Assembly (NCBI RefSeq): GCF_947242115.1 | Contig: NC_074717.1 | Location: forward strand, 39,514,701-39,578,700 | Direction: 5' to 3' | Length of the DNA stretch: 64,000 nucleotides | Source of the DNA: Biomphalaria glabrata | Taxonomy: Eukaryota > Mollusca > Gastropoda > Planorbidae | Notes under the pieces: generated by a model | What the model was told of the DNA's origin: nothing | The model's input: the letters and a program-made list of their open reading frames with translations, nothing else | Database searches by the model: none | Program-made: the position numbers and the translations under genes | Part shown: piece after piece, positions 24,475 to 35,900 of the stretch | Position numbering within the stretch: the first letter of the stretch is position 1 | Layout of the letters: each line of letters begins with the position of its first letter

Positions 24475-24790
24475 CTTATCTTATCTTATATAATAAAGAC
24501 GTTACTTCAAAAAAGAAGATGATTACGTCCTACGCGTCATGCATTTAGTCATGCATATTAACCATTGACTTAAATTCTGCCAAGTCATTGGTCTCCTGGC
24601 TAGCTCAGGCAACCCATTCTATGCTCTAATAGCACTAGGGAAGAAGGAGTATTTGTACAAATTTGTCCTAGCATATGGGACGAAAATTGTACCTTTATCT
24701 TTGTGTCTTTCAGAGTATTTTATTAAATTTTGTTTTGTATTTGAAGATTATGGTTCAGTGTTTTATGTATAATTGCTACTTTACTATTTT
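24475..24790 (-). mobile_element. LINE 3' end, GATAA-tail family, minus strand
   Basis: On the + strand it starts with CTTATCTTATCTTATATAA and continues ACGTTACTTC, GATTACGTCCTAC, then CATTCTATGCTCTAATAGCA. It is the reverse of the tail at 50880-51440, including the part coding IRAWNGLP-like text. Confidence 0.8.
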
Positions 24791-24954
24791 TTGTGAAGAG
24801 AGCGTGACAAGAAAACAGCTCGCCTACCTTGGTTATGTCCGAATTTATAACACTGACAATTAATAGAAAAAAATACAAAAGGGAAGTCGCTCTATGGAAG
24901 ATAACAATACAATTAGAAATGGTGAACTTTTCGAGATCCATGTCTAAGCCTGAT

Positions 24955-25095
24955 AGGTTGGGCCTGAATCAGCCAGGAAAACCAACGACTCAGCAGAGTT
25001 TAAGTCATTGATTAACATGCATGACTGGATTAACACATGAGATGCGTAGGACGTAATTAGCTTCTGTTTTGAAGTAACGTCTGCAATATATAACA
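24955..25095 (+). mobile_element. LINE 3' end, GATAA-tail family
   Basis: GAATCAGCCAGGAAAACCAA, TTAACATGCATGACTGG, GTAGGACGTAATTAG and GAAGTAACGTCTG follow the family order. It lies just after the minus-strand copy, so the two form a loose inverted pair. Confidence 0.75.
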
Positions 25096-25219
25096 ATGAA
25101 ACAGAAATGCAGTTCATCCCACACGGTTTTAAGGTAAAGCCCTAGGACGCTTGATTACAGATTGAGCAAATACCAAGTTCCAAACCCTCTGAAAGTTATT
25201 TTCTGGTGACTGACTGGTG

Positions 25220-25335
25220 ACACACTTGGGTTCCGAACCGAGGGGCCCCTGAGTTTTGTTGGGGAAAAGTAAAAGCAGTTGGTCGTTGTGCTGACCACAT
25301 CTCACCCTCGATAACCGTCGACCATAGAAAATGAA
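25220..25335 (+). mobile_element. Partial tRNA-derived SINE (SINE-b)
   Basis: GTTGGGGAAAAGTAAAAGC, GGTCGTTGTGCTGACCACAT and AACCGTCGACCATAGAAA match the body of the full copies at 45527 and 55762. The tRNA head is missing. Confidence 0.7.
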
Positions 25336-25363
25336 TCTTATAATATATATATATATATATATT

Positions 25364-27505
25364 ATGGGCGTAGCCAGGGGGGGGGGGGTTGGGGTTCAAA
25401 CCCCCCCCCCCGAAATGAAATCCCCCCCCCCCGCAGGGGGGGATCGAAATTTAGTCACTGATTTTTGCTTTGATTTTGTTTATTTTAGATGAGATTTTAA
25501 TACTAAACTATCACTTGCCTCAGCATAGCAAGGGAGGTTTTGAGTTTAAAACCCCTACCGGGGGGGGGGGTTCGAGTTTAAAACCCTCTACTAGGGGGTT
25601 TGAGTTTAAAACCCCCCTACCAGGGGTTTTTGCAGTTAAATTGCCCTCTTCTATAACACAAAACAAACAAAAAATGCAAACGACAATCCCCAAAATTTCA
25701 GGAGCACAGTTAAGGAAGATTTTGATTTTTAACCCCCCTCCAAAATGTACGATAAACCCCCTCTTGAATATAAAAAAAAGAAAATTACACACTCAAAATT
25801 CTACGAGCGTAGCCAAAGGGGTTTTGAGTTAACCCCCACTCCCTCATCAGTAGGGTTTGAAGGTAAAAAATACCTCTTCAATACCCGGTATAAAAAAAAA
25901 CAACTCAAAATGTTATGAGCGTAGCTAAATGGGTTTTGACTCAGTTTTGAATTTAAACCCCCCTTCAGCGGGGTTTGAAGCTAAAAATACCGCTTAAATA
26001 TAAAAAAAAAGCAAATTATACACTCAACATGTTATGAGTGTTTTCAAAGGGGTTTTGAGTTTAAATTCCCCTCCAGTGGAGTTTGAAGCTAAAAAATTCC
26101 TCTTCAATATAAAAAAAGAAAATTACACACTCAGAAATCTATGAGCGTAGCAGAAGGGGTTTTGAGTTTAAGCCCCCCCCCCCCCCCCCCGCAATCGGTG
26201 TTTGAAGCTAAAAATTACATCTTCAATGTAAGAAAAAAGCATTACGCACTCAAAATGCTATGAGCGTTGCCAAAATGAGTTTTGAGTTTAAACCCCCCTT
26301 CAGAGTGGTTTAATGATAAAAAATACCTCTTCAATATAAAAATCAATAAATTACACGCTAAAATCATTTGAGCGTAGCCAAGACAATTAGGGGTTTTGAG
26401 TTTAAATCCTTTTAGTACAGATGGCTAATTTTTTAAGTTTAAAACCCCTCCAGATGGTTTTGAGTTAAAAAAAACCTACAGAGCGTTTTGAGGTGGAAAA
26501 CCTCTATCTTCAATATTATTCTAAAGCAAACTACAGTTACTAAATTCTATGACCGTAGCTTAATGGGGTTTTGAATTTTAATACAAACATAACTCCAGAG
26601 ATTTTTTAGTTTAAAACCCCCAACAGATGATTTTGACGATAAAACTTCCCCTTTCGATATAAAATCTAAAGCAAACTACAGTCACTTAATCCCAAGAGCG
26701 TATTCAAGAGAGGTTACACATTTCTACCAGTGGCGGGACTCAATTAATAAAGTGCAGTGAATAGTCATCTGCCGAAATTGAAAAACACTAAATGAGGCTC
26801 AACAAAGATGGCTTAGACAGATTTTAGGAGTCAGATATAGAGATAGGGTGTAAATCAAGGAAATCCTATGCCAAACTGGGAGTCGACACCTTAGTAAGAT
26901 TGTGAGAGAACGTCGCATGAGGTTTGCGGGACATGTTCTCCGTCAAAATGAATCACGCATAAGAAGAGTTGCAATGACATCCTAGTACAACTTGGCGCCA
27001 CACATTCATGGAGGTCCTCAGAGCAGGTGGGAAGAGGCTTTAGACATTACCAGTGACAGATTTTTGTGGAAACAGCTTGACGGTTAATGCGCCGAACGGC
27101 GCGGGAGGGTGTAAGTCAGTAAGAATAACCCATTAGGTTTTTGAAATAAAACTTTTTAATAGCAGGAAAATGCACTATAGATACCTCAGAATATGCATTT
27201 TGTTGGCTTTCAATATCAGAAATCGTGCTTGGCGGCGGGGCTTCGCCCCGCGGTGGGGGAGCTCCTTGCGTTCCCCCAGACCCCCTTGCTAGCATTGGCG
27301 GAAGTCTACAATTTTTCCACCAACTCCAGGAAGAACCTATTCTAGGGCACAATAAGCGTCTTCCAAAAGAATGATGGGTCAGAATGTAATAAAGTTATGT
27401 ACACACACACACATACATGCATATAAATATATTTTTTTCTCGTGGAGAACAAAATCCCCCCCCCCCCAAACCCCACCCCGAAAAAAAAATCCTGGCTACG
27501 CCCAT
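25364..27505. mobile_element. 2.1-kb TIR element, copy 1, with internal repeats and LINE passenger
   Basis: The ends are inverted: ATGGGCGTAGCCAGG at the left and CCTGGCTACGCCCAT at the right. G/C homopolymers follow inside each end. The left two thirds are imperfect tandem units of about 90-125 bp built on GGTTTTGAGTTTAAA and GAGCGTAGCCAA. Then comes a LINE RT tail (about 26785-27110), a GC-rich block around GGCGGGGCTTCGCCCCGC, and a CA run. It sits inside an (AT)n tract, so target duplication cannot be read. It encodes no transposase. The second copy is at 30754-32984. Confidence 0.8.
26785..27110 (+). mobile_element. LINE RT tail carried inside TIR element copy 1
   Basis: Translated words AQQRWLRQILGVRYRDR, KEILCQTGSRHL, RMRFAGHVLRQNE and CAERRGR match the - strand LINE at 40030-40740. 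It is broken by stops. The matching piece lies at the same place in copy 2, so it was present before the element spread. Confidence 0.75.
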
Positions 27506-27530
27506 GATATATATATATATATATATATAT

Positions 27531-28103
27531 TGTTATAAACCTGGTGGTGGCACAGATGGGGGTAGTGGTGTGTGTGTGTGTAGTCAGCCGACGCAAATCG
27601 CCCCAGGCCAGCGCTAGACGAGCGGTCAACCGTGACGAGTTACGACGGTCGGCCGAGACGAGTGTCAACATGATGGTTCGGGAAGGATCGACGTCGTGAA
27701 CAGAGCTCAGGAGCGTCACGAGGGTTGTAGTCATCTGACACCCAGAATGGTCGAGCGACGTTCTGTCCGGTTCTAGAAGGCCAGTAGGGACCCTATATAA
27801 AGAGCGAAGGTATCAGAGACGAGTCAGTTACAACTTCCCGATCTACAGTTCGTTACTACGGCTCAGTACAAGTCCGGGACGAGACAGAGAGACCAGTGCA
27901 AGAGTTGATACGACGGCACGGCTATTAACAGGAGAGATATTTGTACAGTCTTGTGTTACGTGCTGCCAATTGTACAGTATTGGCTGTTATTTTATTGACA
28001 TTAAACTATTACGTTATTTGGAGCCCTGAGTTGTCAAGTTCTTTCTGTTGGTGGTGTCGTGTGGTGCAGTTTGCAGAGAGCCTGGGAAGTGAGATTCGTA
28101 ACA
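27531..28103 (+). mobile_element. Probable solo LTR
   Basis: 573 bp starting TGTTATAAACC and ending GATTCGTAACA, giving TG...CA with a short TGTTA/TAACA inverted end. It is more GC-rich than its surroundings and holds a TATA-like CCCTATATAAAGAG near 27791, followed by a GACGAGTCAGTTAC stretch. It is set in an (AT)n tract on both sides, so a duplication is consistent but unreadable. No gag or pol is adjacent. It differs from the LTR at 1-250. The strand is inferred from the TATA-like box. Confidence 0.65.
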
Positions 28104-28544
28104 ATATATATATATATATATGTGTGTGGGGGGGCGGTAAATGTGTGGTTCTTCCCGTTAGATGGGCTTTGTATTTTTTAATAGTATTCTTTATATTTTG
28201 CTTTTTTTTCTAGTTTGGCCTATTGACAGAATGTTGGTTACTTTGTTGGTTACTTTGTTGTATTTAGTACTATTTACACAAATTAAGACAATTCAGTTTA
28301 CTACTTAAGAATAAAGATTGAACTACTCAACAGACGGATTTAACAAGATGTGGAAATATCCGCAGACAGGAAGGAAGCTCTTTACGGATGGAACTTCCTA
28401 TAGTCTAAATCAAAATGATTTAAAAACTTTGGTATTTTCATAATGGAAATGCTGTCAGTTTTTAAAAAGTTAATTAATTTTAATTATTTTATTTCATTAT
28501 CTTAAAATATACTTTTGATCATCGCATTGTTAAAAAAGTAAAAA
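28104..28544. other. AT-rich spacer, nothing recognised
   Basis: No gene or repeat family recognised. Confidence 0.4.
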
Positions 28545-28795
28545 GGTAGTGTTCCCCTTTCAGACCTTGTGATCTATAGGGCAGATAATGTGAAAGTCAT
28601 GAGCTTCTGTGGCCTACGGTTAACGAGCGTGTCATGTTGCCAGCACAACGACCAACCGCCTTTACTTTCCCCAACTAATGTCAGGTGCCCATTAGATCTG
28701 GGTGAACTCAGAGGCGCCCAAAAATCTCATGATACAAACCAGGGACCCCGATTCGAAAGCTAAGCGCTTTACCGCTAAGCCACGGCTCCTCCATT
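28545..28795 (-). mobile_element. tRNA-derived SINE-b, minus strand
   Basis: Read on the - strand it has a tRNA-like head (GGAGCCGTGGCTTAGCGG, then an internal B-box-like TTCGAATCGG) and the SINE-b body with GTTGGGGAAAGTAAAGGCGG. It ends in the AAAGGGGAAC type tail. Confidence 0.8.
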
Positions 28796-29958
28796 GTTGT
28801 ACTTATTATTCTGATATACTGTGTTACAGTGTTGATGGCATTGAGTGCGGCTGTGCTCTCTACTACGCTATCATTTAATTATTGATTCATTTATCGGTAT
28901 CGATTAAAACGTGTAAAAAATTTGGACCAGACAGACAGACTGACAGACAGACGGAGTGAGTTAATGTAAACTTTGTACTAAAAATAGTAGGTGGCGAATA
29001 GCTAGTAATACAATGACATACGTTTAATAAGTAGATACTTGAGTGAATTACATAAGTTTTTTTGAAGAGTCCGGGGTTTCCAGTCACTACTCAGGTCTAT
29101 AATATCCGTCCTCAGTAGCTGACACTCACAGTAGACCAGTAAGCAGTTAACCAGAAGACTGTTCCGTTGTTGTTCATCTTTCTGGGACATCAAGGGAGGT
29201 AACATTCAAGTCTTTCTTCTCATTATTTTAACAAAACAAGTTTTAAGAGCTAGTTCCTATAGTAAAATGAAGTTATTTAGTACTGTGTCAGTAGCACATT
29301 TTAAATAGATTCTCTTATTTCACGGTAAGTTCACACTTCTGTCAATACATTTTAAATGTCATAACGTCTTTCACCTCCACCCCTGACCTTTAGTCTTTAG
29401 AATCATTAGGTACCACATGTAATCTATTGACCGTCTCTCTCTGTTCCTTACCTTTTCTCTTATGCCAGGATGAGTGTCACTTTTATCTGCAGGTCTGTCC
29501 ATTCCTTAACATAGTGTTCCTTTAGCGCAGCGGTTCTCAACCTTTCTAGTTCGCCGACCTCTTTTTACTATTCCCCACCATGCGGCGCTCCGCGACCGTA
29601 AAATAATATTCTGAAGTAACTGCGCTTTGGATAATGTTATAACAGTCGTAATCATAATGTAGATATTTGATAAGCATTACCCAAGCTTTACGTTAAATTA
29701 CGAAATAATAAGAAATTATATTTTGTCTAAAATATATTTCAGCTTACAATTTAATTTTAAAAAATGAGGTCAGTAGTCACTGGCCCTTCAGCTGATCATT
29801 TATTATTATTATTTCCATTAAATATTGGCATTGTGTTTTCATCGTAAGCAATATGAACACATTTAAAAATTTATTTTTTTATATTTATAAATTTCAAACT
29901 GGCGCTTTGAGACAATACTTTTTTAAAAATTATTATTATATAATGCTTGTTCTATAGG
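28796..29958. other. Upstream region of gene B with a hAT-like end
   Basis: A GACAGACAGAC run lies at 28927-28955. CAGCGGTTCTCAACCTTT at 29528 is a typical hAT-type left end, followed by CCGACCTC and CGCGACCGT; no matching right end was found, so it looks truncated. A non-coding first exon of gene B may lie here or further left, but I cannot place it. Confidence 0.45.
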
Positions 29959-32900
29959 ATGGAGTGTACGTCTAGGATTATATCCTTGGTGGCGTTATTA
30001 TGTTCTGCTGTTTTCGCCTTGACCATTGCAAGAAGTGCGGACATTCAATTCATGTCTATGCTAAAGGAAGGGACATTGAAAATCAAAGATTCTGGCCATG
30101 CTGACAACTGTGGTAATTTAAATGTAATTATTAAACATAATAATAAGACAATAGTGTCCTAAATCAGACAAACAGAAAAGTTGGCAGAATAAATCTATCA
30201 GCCCATAAGGCAACATAGTGCTTGTAACTGCTGAAACTGTTCATCAAAATCTTTTTTAGATTAATTGTCATTTAAGCTGTCGTGTTTGTGTTTGTAATGT
30301 TATTACAGCGCCTTGAGCCTACATTTTGTTTATTAACAGCGCTTTATAAATAAAATGATTATTATTATTATACAAAGCAGAAATTTAACTAAATTTCTGC
30401 TCACGTCCAAGATTATGCGATCAAAATATTTTTGTGCAATTCCAGTGCTATAATAGTTTTTAAATCTAATGCTTCAATGGGAGAAAAAAAAGTTCATTTT
30501 TTCCACTTTTAACAGGCAGCGTCCCAATAAATTTCACCTGGTCACCGAAAGATTTATCTCCTTCTGGTGAAGTAACACTGTATCTCGACTACATCCTACG
30601 TAAGTTTTCTTGTTTTTCTTCAGAATGTAACAATGGCAATGTCTTTGGAATGTAATAATGGCAATGCCTTCAAAATGTAACAATGGCAATATCTTCTGAA
30701 TGGCAATGTCTTCGGAATATAATAATTCCAATGTCTTCGGATCAGAAGATAAATCATGGGCGTAGCCAGGGGGGGGGTTCTTGGGGTTCAAACCCCCCCC
30801 GAAATGAAATCCCCCCCTTGGGGGGGGGGGGAGTCGGAATTAAGTGACTGATTTTTTGCTTTGATATTGTTTATTTTAGGTGAGATTTTAATACTAAACC
30901 ATCACTTGCCCTAGTACAACCAAAGGGGTTTTGAGTTTAAAACCCCCTACCAGGGGGGTTCGAGTTTAAAACCCCCTACCAGGGGGGTTCGAGTTTAAAA
31001 ACCCCTACCAGGGGGGTTCGAGTTTAAAACCCCTACCAGAGCGGTTCGAGTTTAAAAACCCCTACTAGGGGTTTTGAGTTTTAAACCCCCTACCTGGGGT
31101 TTTTGCAGTTAACTCCCCCTCTTCTATAAAACAAAACAAAAAAAATGCAAACTAAAATCCCCTAATTCCAAGAGCACAGTTAAGGGAGATTTTTATTTTA
31201 AAACCCCGTCTAAAATTTACGATAAACCCCCTCTTTAATATAAAAAGAGCTAATTACGCACTCAAAATGTTATGAGCGTAGCTAAATGGGTTTTGACTCA
31301 GTTTTGAGTTTAAACCCCACTTCAGTGGGGTTTGAAGGTAAAAAATACCTCTTTTTAATAATAAAAAAAAGCAAATTATACACTAATAATGTTATGAGTG
31401 TAGTCTATGGGGTTTTGAGTTTAAACTCCCCTCCAGTGGAGTTTGAAGCTAAAAAGTACCTCTTCAATATAAATAAAAGAAAATTACTCACTCTAAAATC
31501 TATGAGCGTAGTCAAAGGGGTTTTGAGTTTAAACCCCCCGCCATCTTCAGTGTAAGAAAAAAAGCAAATTACGCACTCAAAATGCTATGAGCGTTGCCTA
31601 AAGGGGTTTTGAGTTTAAACCCCCATTCAGAGGGGTTTGGTGCTAAAAATACATCTTCAATATAAAAAAAAAGCAAATTACACACTAAAATTATTTGAGC
31701 GTAGCCAAGCCAATCGGGGGTTTTGAGTTTCTTCTACAGATGGCTTTTTTTTTTAAGTTTAAAACCCCTCCAGATGCTTTTAAGTCTAAGATCCCCCTAC
31801 AGAGCATTTTGAGGTGGAAAACCCCCAACAGAAGATTTTGACGATAAATCTTCTCTTTTCGATATAAAATCTAAAGCAAACTACAGTCACTTAATTCCAA
31901 GAGCGTATTCAAGAGAGGTTACACATTTTTACCAGTGGCAGGGCTCCATTAATAAACTGCAGTGAATAGTCATCTACCGAAATCGAAAAACATTAAATAT
32001 AGCTCAACAAAGATGGCTAAGACAGATTTCAGGAGTCAGTTATAGAGATCGGATCTAAATCAAGGAAATCCTATGCCGAACTGGGAGTCGACACCTTAGT
32101 AAGATTACGACGCATGAGGTTTGCGGGACATGTTCTCCGACAAAATGAATTACGCATAAGAATAGTTGCAATGATATCCTAGTACAACTTGACGCCACTC
32201 ATTCATGGAGGTCCTCATGGTAGGTGGAAAGAGGCTTCAGACATTACCAGTGACAGATTTTTATGGAAACAGCTTGACGTCAAATGCTCCGAACGGCGTG
32301 GAGGGTCTAAGTCAGTAAGAATAGCAAATTAGGTTTTTGAAATAAAACTTTTTAATAGCATTAAAATGGACTGTAGATACCTCAGAATATGCATTTTGTT
32401 GGCTTTCAATGCCAGACATAGTGCTTGGCGGCGGGGCTTCGCCCCGCGATGGGGAGCTCCTGGCGCTCCCCCAGACCCCCTTGCTATTAATGGCGGGGAG
32501 TCCACAATTTTATGGAAACAGCTTGATGGCAAATGCGCCGAACGACGATGGAGGGTCTAAGTCAGTAAGAATAGCACATTAGGTTTTTGAAATAGAACTT
32601 TTTAATAGCAGGAAAATGCACTGTAGATACCTTAGAATATGCATTTTGTTGGTTTTCAATATCAGAAATAGTGCTTGGCGGCGGGGCTTCGCCCCGCGCT
32701 TGGGGAGCTCCTAGCGCTCCCCCAGACCCCCTTTACTAGTAATGTCGGGGAATCTACAATTTTATCACTAACTCATGGAAGAACCTATTCTAGGGCACAA
32801 TAAACGTCTTCCGAAAGAATGAAGGGTCAGAATGTAATAAAGATTATGTACACACACACACACACACACACACACATAAATAGGCCTACATATAATTTGT

Positions 32901-35900
32901 TTTTCGCTGGGGGGGGGGGGGGTCGGGGGGGGGATTCACCCCCCCAAAACCCTCCCCGAAAAAAAATCCTGGCTACGCCCATGAGAAGATTAAGGATGAG
33001 TGTAGTGTTTTACATAACTAGACGAACCCAGACAGATGGAGTCATGGAGAGGTCTTGTTGATCGTCCAAGAGCTGAGCCGAATGCTCTTCGAGCTCTAAG
33101 TTTGGAAAAAACCCTGTTTGAGCGTCAAACAGTAAAAAAAAAACCTGTCTGAACCACCGTTCTGTCTGGGAGAGACTCGAGTCAATGCCTAATTAAAACA
33201 TTGCTGTTTCCAATGCCTTTGGCAACCCGAACGCATTCTTGGCTGGTCATGGCGGAAGGCCGAGGACACCTGGAGCCTCTGCCATTTTTCCTTCGCTATA
33301 CCAAGCTAACCGTGGGGGACTCGCCATTCATGTATCGGTCCCTTGAGGAACGCGCGCATGGATTGTGACAGGTTATGAAGACTCTTTTACAACTCCGCCC
33401 GTGCAATGGGTCGACTCTCGTCTACCCGTGGGCATCCCCACGAGAGTTTTGTGTTGCTACCCATTTAGCCTAACCACTTCCTCTAATGGTCGTTTCCACA
33501 CCAGAACCACGATGAGGAAGAGTAGATTTGCTCACGATGATGGAGAGGTCTCACAAAGGCTGCGGGACACATTTGAGACTTAAAGAAAAGTTCTTGTTGA
33601 AGACAGGCGCAGAAGACGAAAAGAACACTTCAATAAATCTCCGGTGGGACAGCGGCTTTGTCTACAGCAGAAGTGAGAGAGATAAAAGCTCTGCAAAATA
33701 TAAGCTCTGGATTCTAAACTGCCAGCATGCTTCCTTTGAACCAATCATCAAATCTACTTAATCATAGAAACACAGTTATAATTTAGAGGAGAGTTGTAAC
33801 TGGCACGTGATAAAACGTGTCAAGGTCGCAGTACGTAGACAGAATGTTTATCTTGAACTTGGTGCTTCGTGTCTCTACTAAGAGAAGTAAATCTAGCAGA
33901 GGGGAGGTAATTAAATATTGTTAGTCATGTTGAGTCATTATTTGTACAGTATAAATATACAAAATTGTGTTCAAGGATCGTATTAAATTGTTTCTCACTG
34001 TAAATATCACTTTATTCCCATGTTTCTTTTCTTCTAAGCTTATGACTTAAACAAAGGCACCTATAACCTTACTATTTATGAGCATGGCGAGATGAAACCA
34101 ATGATAAACAATAACGGTAGTTTTACCTGCAACACATTACATCACTGTCCACTGAACAAGGGAGGTGAGTAGATGGAAATCTTTTACCACTATCTAGCTT
34201 TCACGTCTGTGGAGAATGTTTATTAAATGGTTTTAGTTTTGTTATATTAATCAAACCGACTCACTCATCCACCTGTCCATCCATTCATTCATCTCTCTCC
34301 CTCCCCCCTCTCTCTCTCCCTCCCTCTCTCTCCCTCTCTTTGGATGATCACAATATGGGTCCATTTATTTTGGGGGAGGGGGGTCAGATCGAAACTTCAT
34401 GAAGTGGGAATAGTTGCCGAGAGGGGGCTCCAGTTCGAAACCGGACTTAATTTAAGCTGAGTTGTGTTTGCCGAGTGTCTAATCAAGGCATCACGGAATC
34501 CTTCTCCGAGATACCCCCTTCCTCCCACTGGTCCACAAATGAGATTGGACCGTAGCGCTCTTGGCATGCTATAGGTATGAAAGATTCGCTTCACAAAAGT
34601 AATTAAACATTTTTAAAAAGTCATTCCAATGCTATTTATGAAAATAAATATGCGGGTCAACGAAATATAGAAAGTTCCAAGGGGGAAGAATGTTTTCTGG
34701 AAAAGTCTGTTTGGGGGGATTATAATAGAAAAACAAAATTTAAAAAAGTTTATCTATTGGGAAAGAACCTCAAAATCACTGCCATAAATATATCAGTACT
34801 GAAAGAATAATCTCCTTTATTTCTTTAAAAAATTAATTAATTGCCACTAATCAATTGTCTGAAACTAAGATTTACTGGGGTGAACGATTGTATAGAAAAT
34901 ACAATAAACATGTTTATATGTGATCCTGCCGGACCAAGTAAAACAAAGGACGTTTGGGCCACGAGGCCTTCATCAGCTACAAAACAAACAAACAAAGAAA
35001 CAAGCAACACAAAATAGGCTTAAGTTAATCTATCTGTCCAATGTTGTTCTCTATCCGCTTCGATTGATCGATACCTCCAACAAATTTTTCTGCTCTTGAA
35101 TTCTAGATATAGCGCACCTTTTGTTAGTTTTACCTTTTTTCATCCTTCAAGCAATGTACAGTATTAGATACCGCAATGTACGGTATTAGACACCTCAATG
35201 TACGGTATTAGACACCACAATGTACGGTATTAGACACAGCAATGTATGGTATTAGACACAGCAATGTACGGTATTAGACACCTCAATGTACGGTATAAGA
35301 CACAGCAATGTATGGTATTAGACACAGCAATGTATGGTATTAGACACAGCAATGTACGGTATTAGACACAGCAATGTACGGTATTAGACAAAGCAATGTA
35401 CAGTATTAGATACCACAATGTACGGTATTAGACACAGCAATGTACAGTATTAGACACCGCAATGTACAGTATTAGACACTGCAATGTACGGTATTAGACA
35501 CAGCAATGTACGGTATTAGACACAGCAATGTACGGTATTAGACACAGCAATGTACGGTATTAGATACCACAATGTACGGTATTAGACACAGCAATGTACG
35601 GTATTAGACACCTCAATGTACGGTATTAGACACAGCAATGTACGGTATTAGACACCTCAATGTACGCTATTAGACACAGCAATGTACAGTATTAGATACC
35701 ACAATGTACGGTTTTAGACACAGCAATGTACAGTATTAGACACCGCAATGTACGGTATTAGACACAGCAATGTACGGTATTAGACACAGCAATGTACGGT
35801 ATTAGACACAACAATGTACGGTATTAGACACAGCAATGTACAGTATTAGACACAGCAATGTACAGTATTAGATACCGCAATGTACAGTATTAGACACCGC

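Noticed and set aside
33788-34010. Possible LTR beginning TGTAACTGG with a TATA-like stretch
   Set aside because: No matching CA end, no inverted tips and no second copy in the window.
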